DNA from: Polyodon spathula
Taxonomy: Eukaryota > Chordata > Actinopteri > Acipenseriformes > Polyodontidae
Length of the DNA: 64,000 nucleotides
NCBI RefSeq assembly: GCF_017654505.1
Contig: NC_054555.1
Coordinates: 2,526,835 to 2,590,834 of the forward strand
Direction of reading: 5' to 3'
Shown: positions 28,481-41,351 of the stretch, one piece after another
How positions within the stretch are numbered: position 1 is the first letter of the stretch
How the letters are laid out: the number at the start of each line of letters is the position of its first letter
Program-made: the position numbers and the translations under genes
Notes under the pieces: generated by a model
The model's input: only the letters and a program-made list of their open reading frames with translations
The model's database searches: none
Told to the model about the DNA's origin: nothing

Positions 28481-31400
28481 TTTATTATATCATATATGGA
28501 TCAGTACTATAAATGCCTCTCAGCCATAATTAAGCGATATTACTGTAAGCCAAAAAGTCATAATTAAGACATTCTTACTTTTCTGGCAATGTTTCTTGAA
28601 ATGTTTTTGTATGTCTTTTATTTTAAAAGATTCCAAGCATTGAAAATGTGAATCATTACTGTGTCTTAAAATGGAATGGAATCTGTATATCAGAAAACAA
28701 ATAGCACATGGGACTGAAGTGAATTATTTTAGGTTATAATTGCACCTTGTCGCTCTGGTAAATTCATCATATATTCATCAATGTCACCAGGACCCTTTGG
28801 TACAATAAAGAGCTTGTAATTCACCCTTCTATAATTCTGTATGTAACTGCACCATGTAATTACTGTAAACCATCATTACAGTGCAGTTAAGGGACACATA
28901 AAATGTCAACCAAAGTTTTAGCATGCAAGTTACTGTATCTTCAAAATGCACACTTTACTGTATGTCACTCTTGAAATCTTTGAAATTTCTATCTTCACAT
29001 ACAGTGCATGGAACATAAAACAACTTTTGTATCTCTGTAAATGAGTGGATTCTTCTTTGGGGGATATTTCAATCAGGGCAAAAATTACAACAAAATTATA
29101 ACATAATGATGAAAAATGGGGCGGTGTGGATGGGGGTCTTTGAAGCCATTTCTTCTGGTCCTCCAGGGAATTTAGTAAACTCCTCGGAGAGACTTGGAAG
29201 TCAAGGTTATGTAAGAAAGTAGAAGTATCTCTCTGTGTGCTGCATTAGCCCTCATTAAGCAACAGTGAGCTGCCATCATTAAGAGGCAGACAATCTATTC
29301 AAGCCTCAAAGCACAATTAAGAATAATTAGGGAGCTGATAAAGGAACTGTCTGAAAACAAAGGATAAACATTCTTTTTTATCTACTAAACCAGGATGACA
29401 GTACCTTTAAATTGTATGCATATATGTATGAAAAATAACAATCTCTGATTGGTTAAACAGCATCACATGACCATGCTGCAAAAATAACATATATGCACAG
29501 CTTGCATACTAATGAGTTGCTTCACACTGTACAAATCAAAATGCACTACATTATAATTCCATCACAACAATCCATGACAAACGGACATTTTATTTATTTG
29601 TTATGAAACCACTGCCACAAAATGAGTGACATTCAACCCATTTTCTTTATTATATTTGGAGATGAAACTCCAGAGAGCTGGTACAGCACCAACTTTCAGA
29701 GCGATGACAGTAGTCCGCATGAAAAAAAAAGTTCTACAGCAACCAACTGTCAGCAGTAGACACAAAAGAGTAAATGAGGCACAGCTAAATAAAATAGAAG
29801 AAAACAAATATTTAAAAACAAACTACAGCATGGGTTGCTTATATATTTAAATAAAACAAGCTATGGACATTAATTTTAAGGAAAGAAGTCCAGTAAACCT
29901 CAGATGCATTCTGGGAAAATGTTATGCCAGTGCAAGAAGTTCAACTGGCAGCTAGAATAATTCCCTCTCCACTTTTTTTCAACACTGAGAGCTGAACTAA
30001 ATAGATTTTATAACAGTATAAGTTTTAAAATCTCTGTTGACAGTGAGTTTAATACCAGCAATAAATTCTTCCTATCAGTCATGAAAACTTTCAGAAAAGC
30101 CGATAAAGACAAGACCAAACTTAATGTCAAGTGTTACCAAGCTAATAATAGCATGGGGCATATGAAATCAAATTACTGTCAAACACGTTTTTGTATCTGT
30201 GGATACACAGACTGCTTTCATTAACTTCATTAACTAACACACCTGCACATTGTTTTTGTTTTAAATATCTACCGCAAGCTTATACATTCTTTCACGTATA
30301 AACGTTGGCACAGTCACACATCTACTCTCTGTTTATATTTGATCTCGATTTTCGCACACGTCTGCTCTCATGCTATCTACAAGCTCAAAATCATGTCATT
30401 GGTTTATATTTTATTAATGTGCAAACCAATGATTTGTAAATGTTCCAGTTTTCATTGAAATGAATGTATTAATGTATCTTTCGGGGGAGCTTATGAGACA
30501 TAATGAGAGTGAAAGCAAACTGCTGATAAAAATTCCAATCCATTTTACAAAAGTTAAAGAAAGACAGTCCATTTTACAAAAGTTGTCCTCTTTTGTTTAT
30601 GTGCCGATTCTTGATCATTGACATTTGTACACAGGCTAAGATGCACTGGAATTATGATTAGTACTTCACTGTGATTGGTTGGTTTCTGATATGTGGTTTT
30701 TAATTCTCACTATTATGCCAGTGGCCTCCAAGGTGGGGCGAGAGTCAAAAAAAAGGTTGAGAACCATTTTTTTAAACGCATGTCGTAGAAAGTAAGTTTA
30801 GCACATCTCTACCTGGACCCACTAAGCCCACAGTTTTCTTGTATAGATAAAAATAAAAAAACAACAACAGGGATAAATATTATGCCAGAGGCCATATGGC
30901 ATATCCCTTCTCAATAAGATCATATTCCAGTGGAAAGCTCTTACTGAGCTAGAGAACTTCGAGGTACTGTACTATCTAACTGTACTGTACTATCTAGCCA
31001 CATAGAAGAGCTAATGTTCTAAACGAGTGAACCCCTTGATATGTGATATATCAATTTACCACTTCCCGTCAGCAAACAAACCTGTCAGGTTAAGGAACCG
31101 ACTGCAACAGAAGTGCACTTGTAGCAAAGACAAGAGTCTGTTTTTAAATGCAGTCACTGAGAGAAATGCAACGTTGCCTTTAGGTACATGTAAACTGACT
31201 TGCTGGCTTGTTGTAACGATTCTCCTTAGAATGTGTGGTTTTATATCCTAAAGGTATAATTTTGCTAGAAGCCGTGCTTTCTCTTAGGATGTTGTATATA
31301 TCTATTTCTACTGCCAGCAACACACTTTTATATTGTACTTTAAGAGCTTCCTGCAGGCTTAAATGTTGCTAAACAGCTTATTTGGTTTATTCTTGTTAGA

Positions 31401-31800
31401 TGTTACAATGAAAGAGATACCTGGCTTGCACACAGTACAACAACATATATTATATCTTCTTATTATGCCGGCACTGCACTAAAGGTCTGTGGGTCTTCAG
31501 CATTCTCCAATCCATTATAAATATTATCAGCAGTGCCGCCTCCATTAATAAGTAGAGAAAATCAATAATATCTACTTTCCTGAACGACAAATAGCAAATG
31601 CAAAGGGTACTGCATTGTTGCTTTCTCTCTCTCTCTGTCTCTCGCTCTCATATTTTCAGGCTCTCCAGAAGTATTTGGGGGCAATTGATTACTCTCATGT
31701 TACATTTAGACTGCCTAAAGAAAAAATCAATATACACATCTTTTCATTGATTAAATACTGTATGCTGGTGTTCAGCAAAGCATCACAGTTTTGCATCATA
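28481..31800. other. Non-coding; contains a candidate conserved element and a short tandem duplication
   Basis: No gene recognised; short open frames at 29601-29850, 31027-31251 and 31615-31803 lack motifs. At about 30537-30586 a 19-20 bp word (TCCATTTTACAAAAGTT) is duplicated in tandem. A CT-rich microsatellite of about 30 bp lies at 31621-31650. The 29216-29345 part has homeodomain-type TAATTA sites and is listed among the findings. Confidence 0.45.
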
Positions 31801-31965
31801 TAACCCAAATCCTAACCCTAACCCTAGCCCTAGTCCTGACCCTAACCCGAACCATAACCCTAACCCTAAACCTTTTATGATACAACTGTGTACGTACGTA
31901 TGTCATGCAATGACATGTACATGTTAAATACAAGTGAACTGCTTTTTGTGTATGCAGTTTTGCAC
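31801..31965 (+). mobile_element. MITE family A, core and right-arm fragment
   Basis: A run of about twelve degenerate CCCTAA-type units (31801-31870), then CTTTTATGATACAACTGTGTAC as at 10.5 kb, then diverged right-arm sequence (ACATGTTAAATACAAG). It is the longest telomere-like core in the window, but is interstitial and degenerate. Confidence 0.65.
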
Positions 31966-33170
31966 GGTGTGTCTCCTACATACAGTGCATGGGATTACAT
32001 AAGAATGACAAAAATAAAATACAAAAATGGAGAAGCAAAAATTGGGTAATGACCATTATAAGCTTAATAAAATGTATCCAACGGGCCCACTCTAAATGAC
32101 TCAGCCATTACTCACAGCAGACATGAACATCAGCAAACATCAATAATAAGGTCTGAATCACTTAAGATGATAAAGGTTACCTTTTTAAGGTAACTTGAAT
32201 CTTTTAAGGTTACCTTGAATAACGTTGTCCGGGTACAATAATACATACTGTATATACCACATCCAACCAGCAATACTCAACAAAACAAAACACTTGTTTT
32301 AATTATTTTAAGAAGATATTAGCCAAAAAAAAAATAAGTGCATGCATTTTGTTTGATTCAGTTTCGATTGCATGCAGTATGAATTATTTTATATGACAGT
32401 TATGCAATAACACTGTCACACACTACATCAACATTTCATAATACAGTCCTGTAGTGTCTTCAAAGCGCATCACGCTGCAACAGATTTACTCATTCTTAAT
32501 GAACCACTCATGAGGTGAGAAATATGACAACCCAAATCAAGCACGGCTCTGGATAGTTTGAGGTTCACAGTCTCCATCATGCGTTTCTTAACATTTTACA
32601 CCAGAGCTGTTGATGGTCTAAATGTGAATTGACAGAGTGGTCTGTATCAAAAGATATATCCTATTTAATTGACACACATGGTGGCACCAATGACCAGTAA
32701 TATTCCTGGTGCTATTATTAAAATGCTTTTTTAAAATGTGTTATAATTAGTAAGACAATACTGTACAGTATGATTCAAAGCCATGCTGCTGTAGTGAATG
32801 TAAATAAACACTTTACTTAGCTTTAGAGTCTCACTCAGCTGGAAAGATTATATATTTTATGAATACCAAGTGTTTGTTTTAGTTTTGGTGATAAATAATT
32901 CAGACAACGCTGCAACTGAATTCCTGTCTATCACATTTACGTATACATTATTCATCTTTGTCTTCTGTAATATTAATGTCAAAATGAAATACTGTGTTTC
33001 AAGTCAGACACATCTATCTCTCCTCTAGGGCGAGGTGGGGAAAGTAAAGATATATTTTACAAGCTGTCATTAGACATTTTGCAGAGTAGCATAATGGAAT
33101 GACACCTTTTCATCTCTCTTGCCTTTCTTATAGATAAGAATGACTAATTAAGAAAAAAGGCTCATAAATT
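31966..33170. other. Non-coding stretch, no gene recognised
   Basis: A small tandem repeat at about 32178-32222 repeats CTTTTTAAGGTAACTTGAAT with changes. No gene seen. Confidence 0.5.
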
Positions 33171-33185
33171 ATATATCTATCTATC

Positions 33186-33216
<31 letters not shown>

Positions 33217-33334
33217 ATATCTATCTATCTATTCTATCACTATCATCTAGCTAATCCTATCTATCTATCCCTAGATACTATTATCTATATATATATATAT
33301 ATATATCTATATATTATATATATATATATATATA
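33171..33334. repeat. (TA)n / (CTAT)n compound low-complexity tract
   Basis: Alternating TA runs and CTAT units, interrupted by TCTAGCTAATCC-type sequence near 33245-33275. Confidence 0.93.
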
Positions 33335-34109
33335 GAGAAGTTTTCAAAAGGAAGCAAGTGTGTTTCTCTGCAGTGAAACAGACTGGCGCTTTGGTTGCTC
33401 TGGTAACCATGGTATTCTGATCACACCATACAGCAAAGGCAGTTCAATAAGTCCTACTGTAGCTCAAATCGTTCAGAAGAAAAGACTGTAAATGAATATA
33501 CAAATACAGCCCAGGTGTTTCCAATTTAGAGAAACATTCAGATAGATGGCCAGGGCAAACTAACAAAAGCGTTGCAGTGATTTACTTTATATCATCTGGT
33601 AAAGTAGAAAACACTGAGCAGTGGTTACTTTAGAAATTCTAAACGGTAGTTAGTAAAATTCAATGCCAAACATTTCGACTGTAAGTGTGTCTCAGTGTCC
33701 TCTTGATTTTGTTTGGACAAGGTTGTTCTCTGTAGATGTTCACATACCTTTTAAAAAGCTGTAAACACCAATGAGCTTAATAACAGCAGCATCTTAAAAT
33801 GAGTGAACCTGCCTTTTACATTCCAGGACCTTCGTAAGCACCTCATTTACTACTTACTGTCTTTCTCACCTTTCTTATTAAACAAAGAAATACGAATACA
33901 ATGTCAGCATCAGAGCTCGTCCAGCAGCCAATATAACTGCTGTACTTAGTTATACACAAAATACATATTTCCTCTGCAGCTGGAATTCAATTCAACTTTA
34001 GTCAAATGATTCAACAGTATATGAGAGTCGAGCCTGAACAATATATTACTGTGCTGATCCCTTCAGACGACTGGCAAGATTGAAAGTCTGAGACACAGGT
34101 TTTTTAGTT
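33335..34109. other. Non-coding stretch, no gene recognised
   Basis: No open frame of note and no repeat recognised. Confidence 0.5.
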
Positions 34110-34210
34110 TTTAATTAATTAATCAATGAATCAATTAATCAATCAATCAATTAATTAATTAATTAATTAATTAATTAATTAATTAATTAATTAATTAATT
34201 AATTAATTAT
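34110..34210. repeat. (AATT)n tetranucleotide microsatellite with CAAT variants
   Basis: TTAATTAATTAATCAATGAA at the left grades into about 17 uninterrupted AATT units. Every unit is self-complementary, so the tract can extrude or slip easily. Confidence 0.95.
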
Positions 34211-35330
34211 TAGTTTCCCAAAGGAGCCTTGTTTGCTTTGCTTTCGATTCTTAAGCTAAATAGGAAAATCACGTTTCTGACGGATCATTGACTCAGATGT
34301 TGATTACATGTCTGTCCTCGTGACCACTTTAAGAGACAGAGTCATTTTAAATGGTTGAATCTATTTCCGGTACAGTAATTATCCCGCACTGTTATGCCCT
34401 GGAGGTTAAAAGTGCCACAGGGACAAAGGCTGCAAAAGACCTGAAAGAGTCACTGGCTTGGAAAAGTAAAATTAGCCTTGGAGCCATTCAACTTACAGGA
34501 CATGCACATTTACATGACTTTTAAATAATACAGTAACAGGTCGTGTTGGTTAAAATCTCAACTCTGGGTACTAGTCTTTGAAGAAAAGCTGAAAACCAGA
34601 GACAGACATTGGATCCTTGGAGTGCGTGTTATATTCCCTGTGGAGGTTTTACATAAGCTCCGCTAAAGGGTGAGATCGGTGATGTTTCAGTGGGGAAGTG
34701 TATCAGTGCTGCATAGGCTTCAGTACCACATATAATACAAAACTGTTAGCTGCTACTGTACAGTTATTATAACTGGCTATCCAGTAATTAATTACACTTC
34801 CCTGCCTCCTCTGCATACAATGCCCCCCCCCCAAAAAAATTTACATAACAAAACATTTATGTATTTAGCTAAATCTGGACTTTTTGTGTTAAATCTAGGA
34901 AAAAAAAAAAAAAACTTGATTTACATTAAATCCAGGAAAAAAAATCTGAGTGCTTTTTTTAATTTCACCCGGTTCCCCACACATGAGTGTCACTGTCAGC
35001 TGTGTTCACTGCAGTTTCACTGACATTCCCCTTTTGAAACATAATTTCTCTGGTTCTACAAGTCCTAGCGTGATCTACAGTGGCTCATTTGAAAGGGAAG
35101 AACTTTGACTAATTAGCAGTCATATATGAAAAGATTGTCACCCTGAAAAGATTTCATGCATTTTATTTTCTATGCTGCTGGACAGACCTGATGTTTTTTT
35201 TTGTTTGACACCACATTAATATTGCATGGAGCGGTGCTGCTGTTGCAGTACACAGTCAGTCAGTCTGCAAGATCATTTTTAATTATGTAAAAAGGGGCAA
35301 TCTTAATTTGACCACCATAAAGTTTATAAA
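34211..35330. other. Non-coding stretch, no gene recognised
   Basis: A C9 run and A-rich runs occur near 34822-34945. The open frame 34820-35023 runs through them and has no motif. Confidence 0.5.
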
Positions 35331-35378
35331 TGTGTATGTGTGTGCATGTGTGTATGTGTGTATGTATGTATATGTGTG

Positions 35379-35456
<78 letters not shown>

Positions 35457-35458
35457 TA
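35331..35458. repeat. (TG)n/(TA)n compound microsatellite
   Basis: Mixed TGTGTA units, then long TA runs with one ATAATA interruption near 35410. Confidence 0.95.
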
Positions 35459-37283
35459 TATAAGGATATAAGGATGTGAGGGCAATAGTTAAATCTATTT
35501 TTAATGATAATAAGGTGTGGTCACAGAATCACCCATGTGGGGATGGGAGACAAGATGCACACAGTGGGAAGGTGACAACAACGTTTTCAAAGAAACATAT
35601 TTTAGCACAGAGCTGCACACTTTTTTGTGATTCTCAATGTCCACACATAATATTCTGACATTTTCTTAAATTTTAAAATAGTTTGTGTGAAACCCTGTAG
35701 GAAAGATATTATCAGTTTTGAAGTGAAAAATCAACAGTGTTCCGTAATGAGCTGGTGTCTGTTTTATAAACTGAAGCATTAATTAAACCAGACAAGGACT
35801 CCCTGTCTTTTTCAGACTCTCGTTTGTCATTACTTTGACACCCCCCCCCCCCTTTCCACACAGCTTTATGCACAGGGAATACAGTTGGAATAGTCAGTAA
35901 TAATTCTGAGTAATAACGCCAGAGCTTCAGCAAAGCACAATGAATGCAATTGCCTCTCTGTGTTGATTTGCTCTTTAGTGATTTGGGGCTGTGAACGCTG
36001 TTGCATTTTAAACACATGTCTAATACAAGAATACAGGTCCTTAATAACTACCCCTTATTCAGGAGGAAGAGACTAATCAAGTTTAAACATTGAGGCTGTG
36101 GATTGCCGAGGTAGAAAATAAGATACAGTACAGTGACTGCTGTGTGCTTTTTTTTATAAAATAATTATTCATTTTTTTTCTTATAACCCAGAAGAAAATA
36201 TGATTTCTTAAGGTCATCTAGGTTAAGCTGCCGTGGCTCAGAGTTCTTTATCACTTGAATATACACAATCACCTGCAGTAGTAGGACCAGGGCCTTGGAA
36301 CAGACGCACATTGATACGAAATCAACCTGTTGTGTGGAGTGGAATAACTAATACAGTATTATATGCTTGGTTTAAATTTTGAATCCTACTAGATTACTCA
36401 GTTTAATTGTATGACTGTCTAACTTAGGGTTTGATTACCAGCCGTTGCATTGCTGTTTTCTGTTTAGGTGAAGCATTGATTTTGACCTTTTCTTCTGTTA
36501 TCTATTTTTTATGAGTGTAGTTTTTCTGCTACTAAAAAAACAAAACAAAAACAGGATAGGTATTGGTAGCTGTGTGATAGATTGATTTTATGTTGTGCAC
36601 TTTGGGGATCAGGGAAGAAGTTCAATCAAAAAAGGGTTCAAGACGTGTAAGGTATATGAATTAAGGCACACAAGGCATTAACTACTTTGTTGAGCACAAG
36701 GATGAGACCAGACCATGTTTCAAATTTGAACATTTATTAGTTCCAAATACCTGCATTACATTTTACATTGAAAGCTATTGTGCAGATATATTATTTGCCA
36801 CTAGTATTAACAGAGATAGGCGATTGATCAGATTACCTGAACCCCTGGGGACAGCCCTCAGACTGATACACCAATGGTCCACAATGATCCTGGAGGCAGT
36901 GGAGGCTTCTCTGTCTGTATATGCTTCTATGCCTTTTATTTATATATAGTATGATCAAAACAGACTACAAATTGTTTTGTTATCTCACTAATTATCAATA
37001 GAAATTAGTTATTCAGCTGTTACTCCATTCAAGTGCAACCACTAACTACCTTCTTTTTTTTTCAAGGTTACTGTGGTTAACTGTTTACCATATGTTCCTT
37101 TCCCATACATGTCTGCACATGCTTTATCTCTCCAATCATTTTAAACCTGTTAATGTAGCAACTCTGCTTATGCCAAAGTCACCGCCAGCAAACTGGTTTA
37201 TCACTCATTGTGTTTTATACTAAAATCAACACTTTTTGCACTGCATCTGTACCTGAACAATTGCATGAGAAAAGGGATTGGGT
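35459..37283. other. Non-coding stretch, no gene recognised
   Basis: A C12 run lies at about 35840-35851. The minus-strand frame 35712-36017 (101 codons) has no recognisable motif. No gene supported. Confidence 0.5.
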
Positions 37284-37447
37284 TAGGTTTAGAGTTAGGG
37301 TTAGGGTTAGGTTTAGAGTTACTGTATAAAATTTAAAACAAAATAACATATTGAGTACATTGTCACAATGCATAATACCATTGTACTTACCATGTAACTA
37401 CTATGTAAATACACAGTAATTAGAGGCACTTCATGCAACATGTCAAC
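37284..37447 (+). mobile_element. MITE family A, left core and right arm
   Basis: Begins with TTAGGG-type units (TTAGGGTTAGGGTTAGG at 37300-37316), in the opposite sense to the 10.5 and 31.8 kb cores, then TGAGTACATTGTCACAATGC, TTACCATGTAACTACTATG, AAATACACAGTAATTAGAGG and the end word CACTTCATGCAACATGT. The TTAGGG sense joined to a right arm is expected if the complete core holds both senses around a centre of symmetry. Confidence 0.7.
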
Positions 37448-37603
37448 AAAGAGCTATTGCCGAAGAGTCAGTTCTTAAAGACAAACAAACCAATAAAAAA
37501 CGAATTTACTAAAACCTAAAAGCTGATTAAATAGTAAAATACGAAGCTTAACAAGACTAGACTAAAAAACAGCTTCAGTGTTTTTGTGATCATTGAATAG
37601 AGA

Positions 37604-37745
37604 AAAATGCATGGGGTAGCATGTGATAAATGAGAATTGAATGCCCAGCCAAGGGCTGGGATGCTACAGTACATTTATCCAAGCATTCCACCTCAAGGCT
37701 GGGCATTCAATTTTCATTTATCACACACTGCCCCATGCAGTATTT
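37604..37745. mobile_element. Foldback (MITE-like) element, about 140 bp
   Basis: Left-arm words ATGCATGGGGTAGCATGTGA, TAAATGAGAATTGAATGCCC and AGCC are matched by the complements of GGCTGGGCATTCAATTTTCA and TTTATCACACACTGCCCCAT on the right. Arms of about 47 bases flank a 45-base spacer that itself repeats GGGCTGGG. Non-coding; family not recognised. Confidence 0.82.
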
Positions 37746-39314
37746 TTTATAAGCTCTGGTGACTAGTTTTCTTTTGCCCGTTCTTTTATTCTTCCCCCAT
37801 CTGAGAAGCGAGCAAGAGAAGACAGCAACTATGTGATGCAGTGTTGGAATTTTTTTCAGTTTGGCAGCTCACGCTAGGAGTCGCGCTCTGTTGTTGGTGT
37901 TAATGAATGCGTGTTTCCCAGCTGGTTTTTATGGGAAAAATCAACTGGATAAGCCCATTGGAAAAAACATTCTCACCAGTTATTATGTATGTGTAAGACA
38001 CTGTTTAAATGTTTAAACATAACATCATTTTTGATGCATTTCGGCTGAACTGTATTTGCTACCAAACCCTACCAATAGCTCTGCATTCTTTACAAACCCC
38101 ATTGTTTTTTTATTTTTTTTTGCAGTGGCAAGTTAGTTTTCTAGGTAGGCCCTACCGTAACCTTCACTGAAAAATCCATATCGTAACGAAAATGAGGACA
38201 TTTAAAAACAACTTGTGTACGGTGCAGTCATCTTTGAACAAAATCGAATCCATTTGCTTATTAGATCCAGCATTTTTTTCTCATTTCAAGGTCTCACTTT
38301 AGAGAAAGAGTCAGTAATATCATTTTAGAGCAGACACTTGGCGCTACAAAAAAAAAAAAAAAAAAAACTCACTAGGTAAAAAGGCCAGCTGGTATCAAAT
38401 AACGGCAATCAATCAATCAGTCAAGCTTTAAATGCAACAAAACAGCTGCCTGCCATTTTAATAGCATTGGTAAGCTGTGCTGCATGGTCAGGCACTCCTC
38501 AACTTGTAATTGATTGCACTTCGCATGCTTGCATACAATGATTCTCTTATATCAATAACAATAGGAAAAACAACCCCCCCAAATCATGTTGGTTTAATTC
38601 AATTGGTGTCAGAACTGACATGATGAACTGGCACACGGGTACTGTAGCTGCAGGAGAGCTTTGCTATGTAGAGCTGTTGATTCTCAAAGGTCAAATACCT
38701 ACTTTATGTAACCCCTTCAAAGACCCTAGGCCTGTGTCACACAGCCTTTTCCTTTCTTCTCCATTATACAAAGTGAAGTCATAGTGTTTTGCAGCTTCCC
38801 TGCTTTGTCTAGGTATTAAATCACTACGGATTCTACATTAGGTGGATTTGTGAAGTATGACCCTGCTGACCATGAGAGGCCAATTCACTGCATCCACCTG
38901 TGTGATGAATAGAGGAAGGACAAGAATGTTTTTATTACAGATTGCTGAACATTTCTATAATACAATGATTGTACAATTAAGGAGCTCCGTGAACAGGGGT
39001 GGGGGCACAATCCAGTCATTAAGGTTACATGGATAACAAAATATTTCAAGCAAACAAACTTTCGGCTTGTGCAAGTTAATCATTGTAACGAAGGCACTAG
39101 CCAAAACCTTTGTTTCTAAGAGGTTTTATCTTTTAATCTACTGTTCAGATTTGTCTTTCAAGTTTTATAGTATTATCCTACAGCATGCAAACAAATCCAT
39201 ATATTGTATATAAAGCTGTGTATTACAGATTTATTTTGTAGACTTGTAGTATTTTGTGGTAGTCGAGTTTGCACAGATGCAATCACTTAACTCTTATTGT
39301 AATAATATCTTACT
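37746..39314. other. Non-coding stretch, no gene recognised
   Basis: Contains an A19-20 run at 38347-38366. No long open frame. No gene recognised. Confidence 0.5.
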
Positions 39315-39628
39315 GCAACTCTCCTGCACCTGCCCTGCTTCCTCTCGCATCATTGATTTGTTGATTTAGACAAGACTGTATGCTTGTGTTTGCAAGAAAA
39401 GATATGCACACACATGAGCATTTTGCCCACATGCTCACTTAAACTACCACAGGCTTGTGTACCTCAGCTTGTGCAATATCTACTATCAAGGCCAATAGAC
39501 TTCCTGCAAGTGGAACAAAGTGTTTACAGCTTCTACGAGATGTTATTGAGCAGCGGGTAGGAGAAGGTCAACTTCACTACAATCGATTGGGCCTCCCAGA
39601 GCAGAACATTTACAGCAGCTTTGTGGAG
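39315..39628 (+). repeat. Dispersed repeat, copy 1 (inverted partner at 53.6 kb)
   Basis: This segment matches the reverse complement of 53585-53812 at about 96 per cent where the two align. Shared words include TTGATTTGTTGATTTAGACA, TATGCTTGTGTTTGCAAGAA, CGAGATGTTATTGAGCAGCG and CTCCCAGAGCAGAACATTTA. This copy carries 80 bases (39438-39517) absent from the other. An open frame from about 39441 encodes RDVIEQRVGEG and LGLPEQNIYSSFVE, also open in the other copy. In the 111-base shared frame the three differences I see all change an amino acid (L/H, L/P, Y/C), so current coding is unlikely. The similarity stops sharply after GTGGAG at 39628. Family unknown. Confidence 0.8.
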
Positions 39629-40560
39629 TTTTTGTTTATAGTTTTTTGTAGCTGAAGGTGTTTTTCAAGCAGGACTTTAATTACCCATTATTCACTTTAT
39701 TTTTCTATTGCTAGAAACATCTTGTTTTGCATCTTCCTACAAAATATCAGGGGCGAGAGCTATAACAGAATTTAGGAGTTTTGAATGTTTAATGAACATA
39801 ATTACAACCCTCTATCTAGATAGAACTATATATATATATATATAAATATATATGGGATATTATATATATATATATATACCCGTCTTTATATGCCGGGCAG
39901 AACTGATTGATTTTAAATATAATTTTTACTCACACAGGGACACTGTTAATATACTTGGCACGAGTCCAAATCTGAACTCTGTATGAACAAAGAAATACTG
40001 ATGCAACACTGCAGACAGTATTTTCAACACTAAGCGATTCCTACAGATATCATACCCAATCATAAGCAGCAAGAGTACTATGAGCACCAGCAGGAACAAT
40101 ATATCTGTATTGTACTTCTTTACATTGCTTCCACCCGCACTTATTTATAAATAAACCAATAAGCTTTAAAATCATCCTCTCTACTTAAATATGAGGCAGA
40201 AGGGGGCAGATTTATCAAGATATTTAAGCCACAATTCAATTAGCACTATTGTATTGTCCAGTTTCCAAACGCTGTGGGCATACATCTACCTGGTTGCATG
40301 GAAAATCTAAATAGAGCTCTGCTGCATATAACAATATATAATGAACTGTATGGTGGAACTCAGAACATGCTAGATCTGGTAAGCATGCTATCAGGTAAAT
40401 CTTAATACAAACACTCAACCACAATGATGACTGAAGCGTGGAAAGTGCTGGCTGTTTACAGCAGGAGCCGTGACACTCAGGGTTATTGTTGTTGACAATG
40501 CCATCCTGTCCCTCTGCTCATGTAGACTAGCCTCCAGTACTAGTCCTTGGCTATGGGTAG
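39629..40560. other. Non-coding; TA tract at 39828-39878
   Basis: An interrupted TA microsatellite is present at 39828-39878. No gene seen. Confidence 0.5.
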
Positions 40561-40839
40561 AGACAGCATGTTGGCATCCAGCCTCTTGGATCAATTAAAT
40601 ATTCATCATGGTCTGTCTTGGCAGGATTGGTATCAGCTTTGAGCCAGCCCACTTGTTTAGTTACATCTGCTAGGTTTAGGTCATGCTCCGACACAAGCAT
40701 ACACACAAACCCACTTACAAATCCTCAGATAAAGGGCACTGCTATGGCAGTTGGCGATCCAGCATTCCTAATAGATGATTGCAATGAATTTATATATGGG
40801 AACCCTGGATATTTGTTATCAAACCCTTCCTATGAGTAA
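40561..40839 (+). other. Open frame ending in two NPxY-like motifs; weak exon candidate
   Basis: The frame is open from just after a stop at 40558-40560 to TAA at 40837-40839, 92 codons. It has no ATG near its 5' end, but a possible splice acceptor (CTTGGCAG, ending at 40623) precedes about 72 codons. The predicted end reads FIYGNPGYLL then SNPSYE, two NPxY-type motifs of the kind bound by PTB-domain adaptors in receptor tails. Nearby codons have ordinary composition rather than simple sequence. I do not recognise the protein, see no other exons, and consider chance the likelier explanation. Confidence 0.15.
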
Positions 40840-41239
40840 CAGCTTTAACACAGAGGCGCATATCAAGTTTTGCCGTAGTGAATAGGATTTATAAGTAATG
40901 AACAAATAATGCATCCATCCATATCATGGTGCTAGAACGTCTTCTGGTGCTGATAAATAGCCACACCAAACTTCTATTGACTTGACTAAAGGTTCAAACT
41001 TTTAGTCATAGTCTAATAGAAGCAAGAGGAGTCAACATAAATGCATTAGAATAGGATTTCTTGACGAACCAGGAAACATCAAACAGAAAGGGCAACATAG
41101 CTGTCTGCAAGAAAGATGACAGCCAATTACAAAATAAAAATGAAAAAGTGGAAGACTCTACAGTAAGCGCCTGGTACAATGGAACCACATTGTATTAACA
41201 CAGACTGTGTTGTTGATAGTTGCTAGTCTGTTGTTATTA
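40840..41239. other. Non-coding stretch, no gene recognised
   Basis: Short motif-free open frame at 41006-41188 only. Confidence 0.5.
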
Positions 41240-41351
41240 TAATGTATTTACACATGGAATTGGGGACTCATAGTTTAATAGATATGTAATTACATTTGCA
41301 ATTACAGTATAACTACAGTGTAGTTGGAGGCACTTAAAGTAAAGTATTACC
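41240..41351 (+). mobile_element. Possible right end of a family A relative
   Basis: Ends GCACTTAAAGTAAAGTATTACC, close to the complement of GGTAACACTTTACATTAAGTG, with TGTAATTACATTTGCAATTA and CTACAGTGTAGTTGGAGG inside. No telomere-like core. The left boundary is not clear. Confidence 0.5.

Noticed and set aside
34110..34210. TTAA-rich tract as a piggyBac insertion cluster
   Set aside because: It is a plain AATT microsatellite; no piggyBac ends are present.
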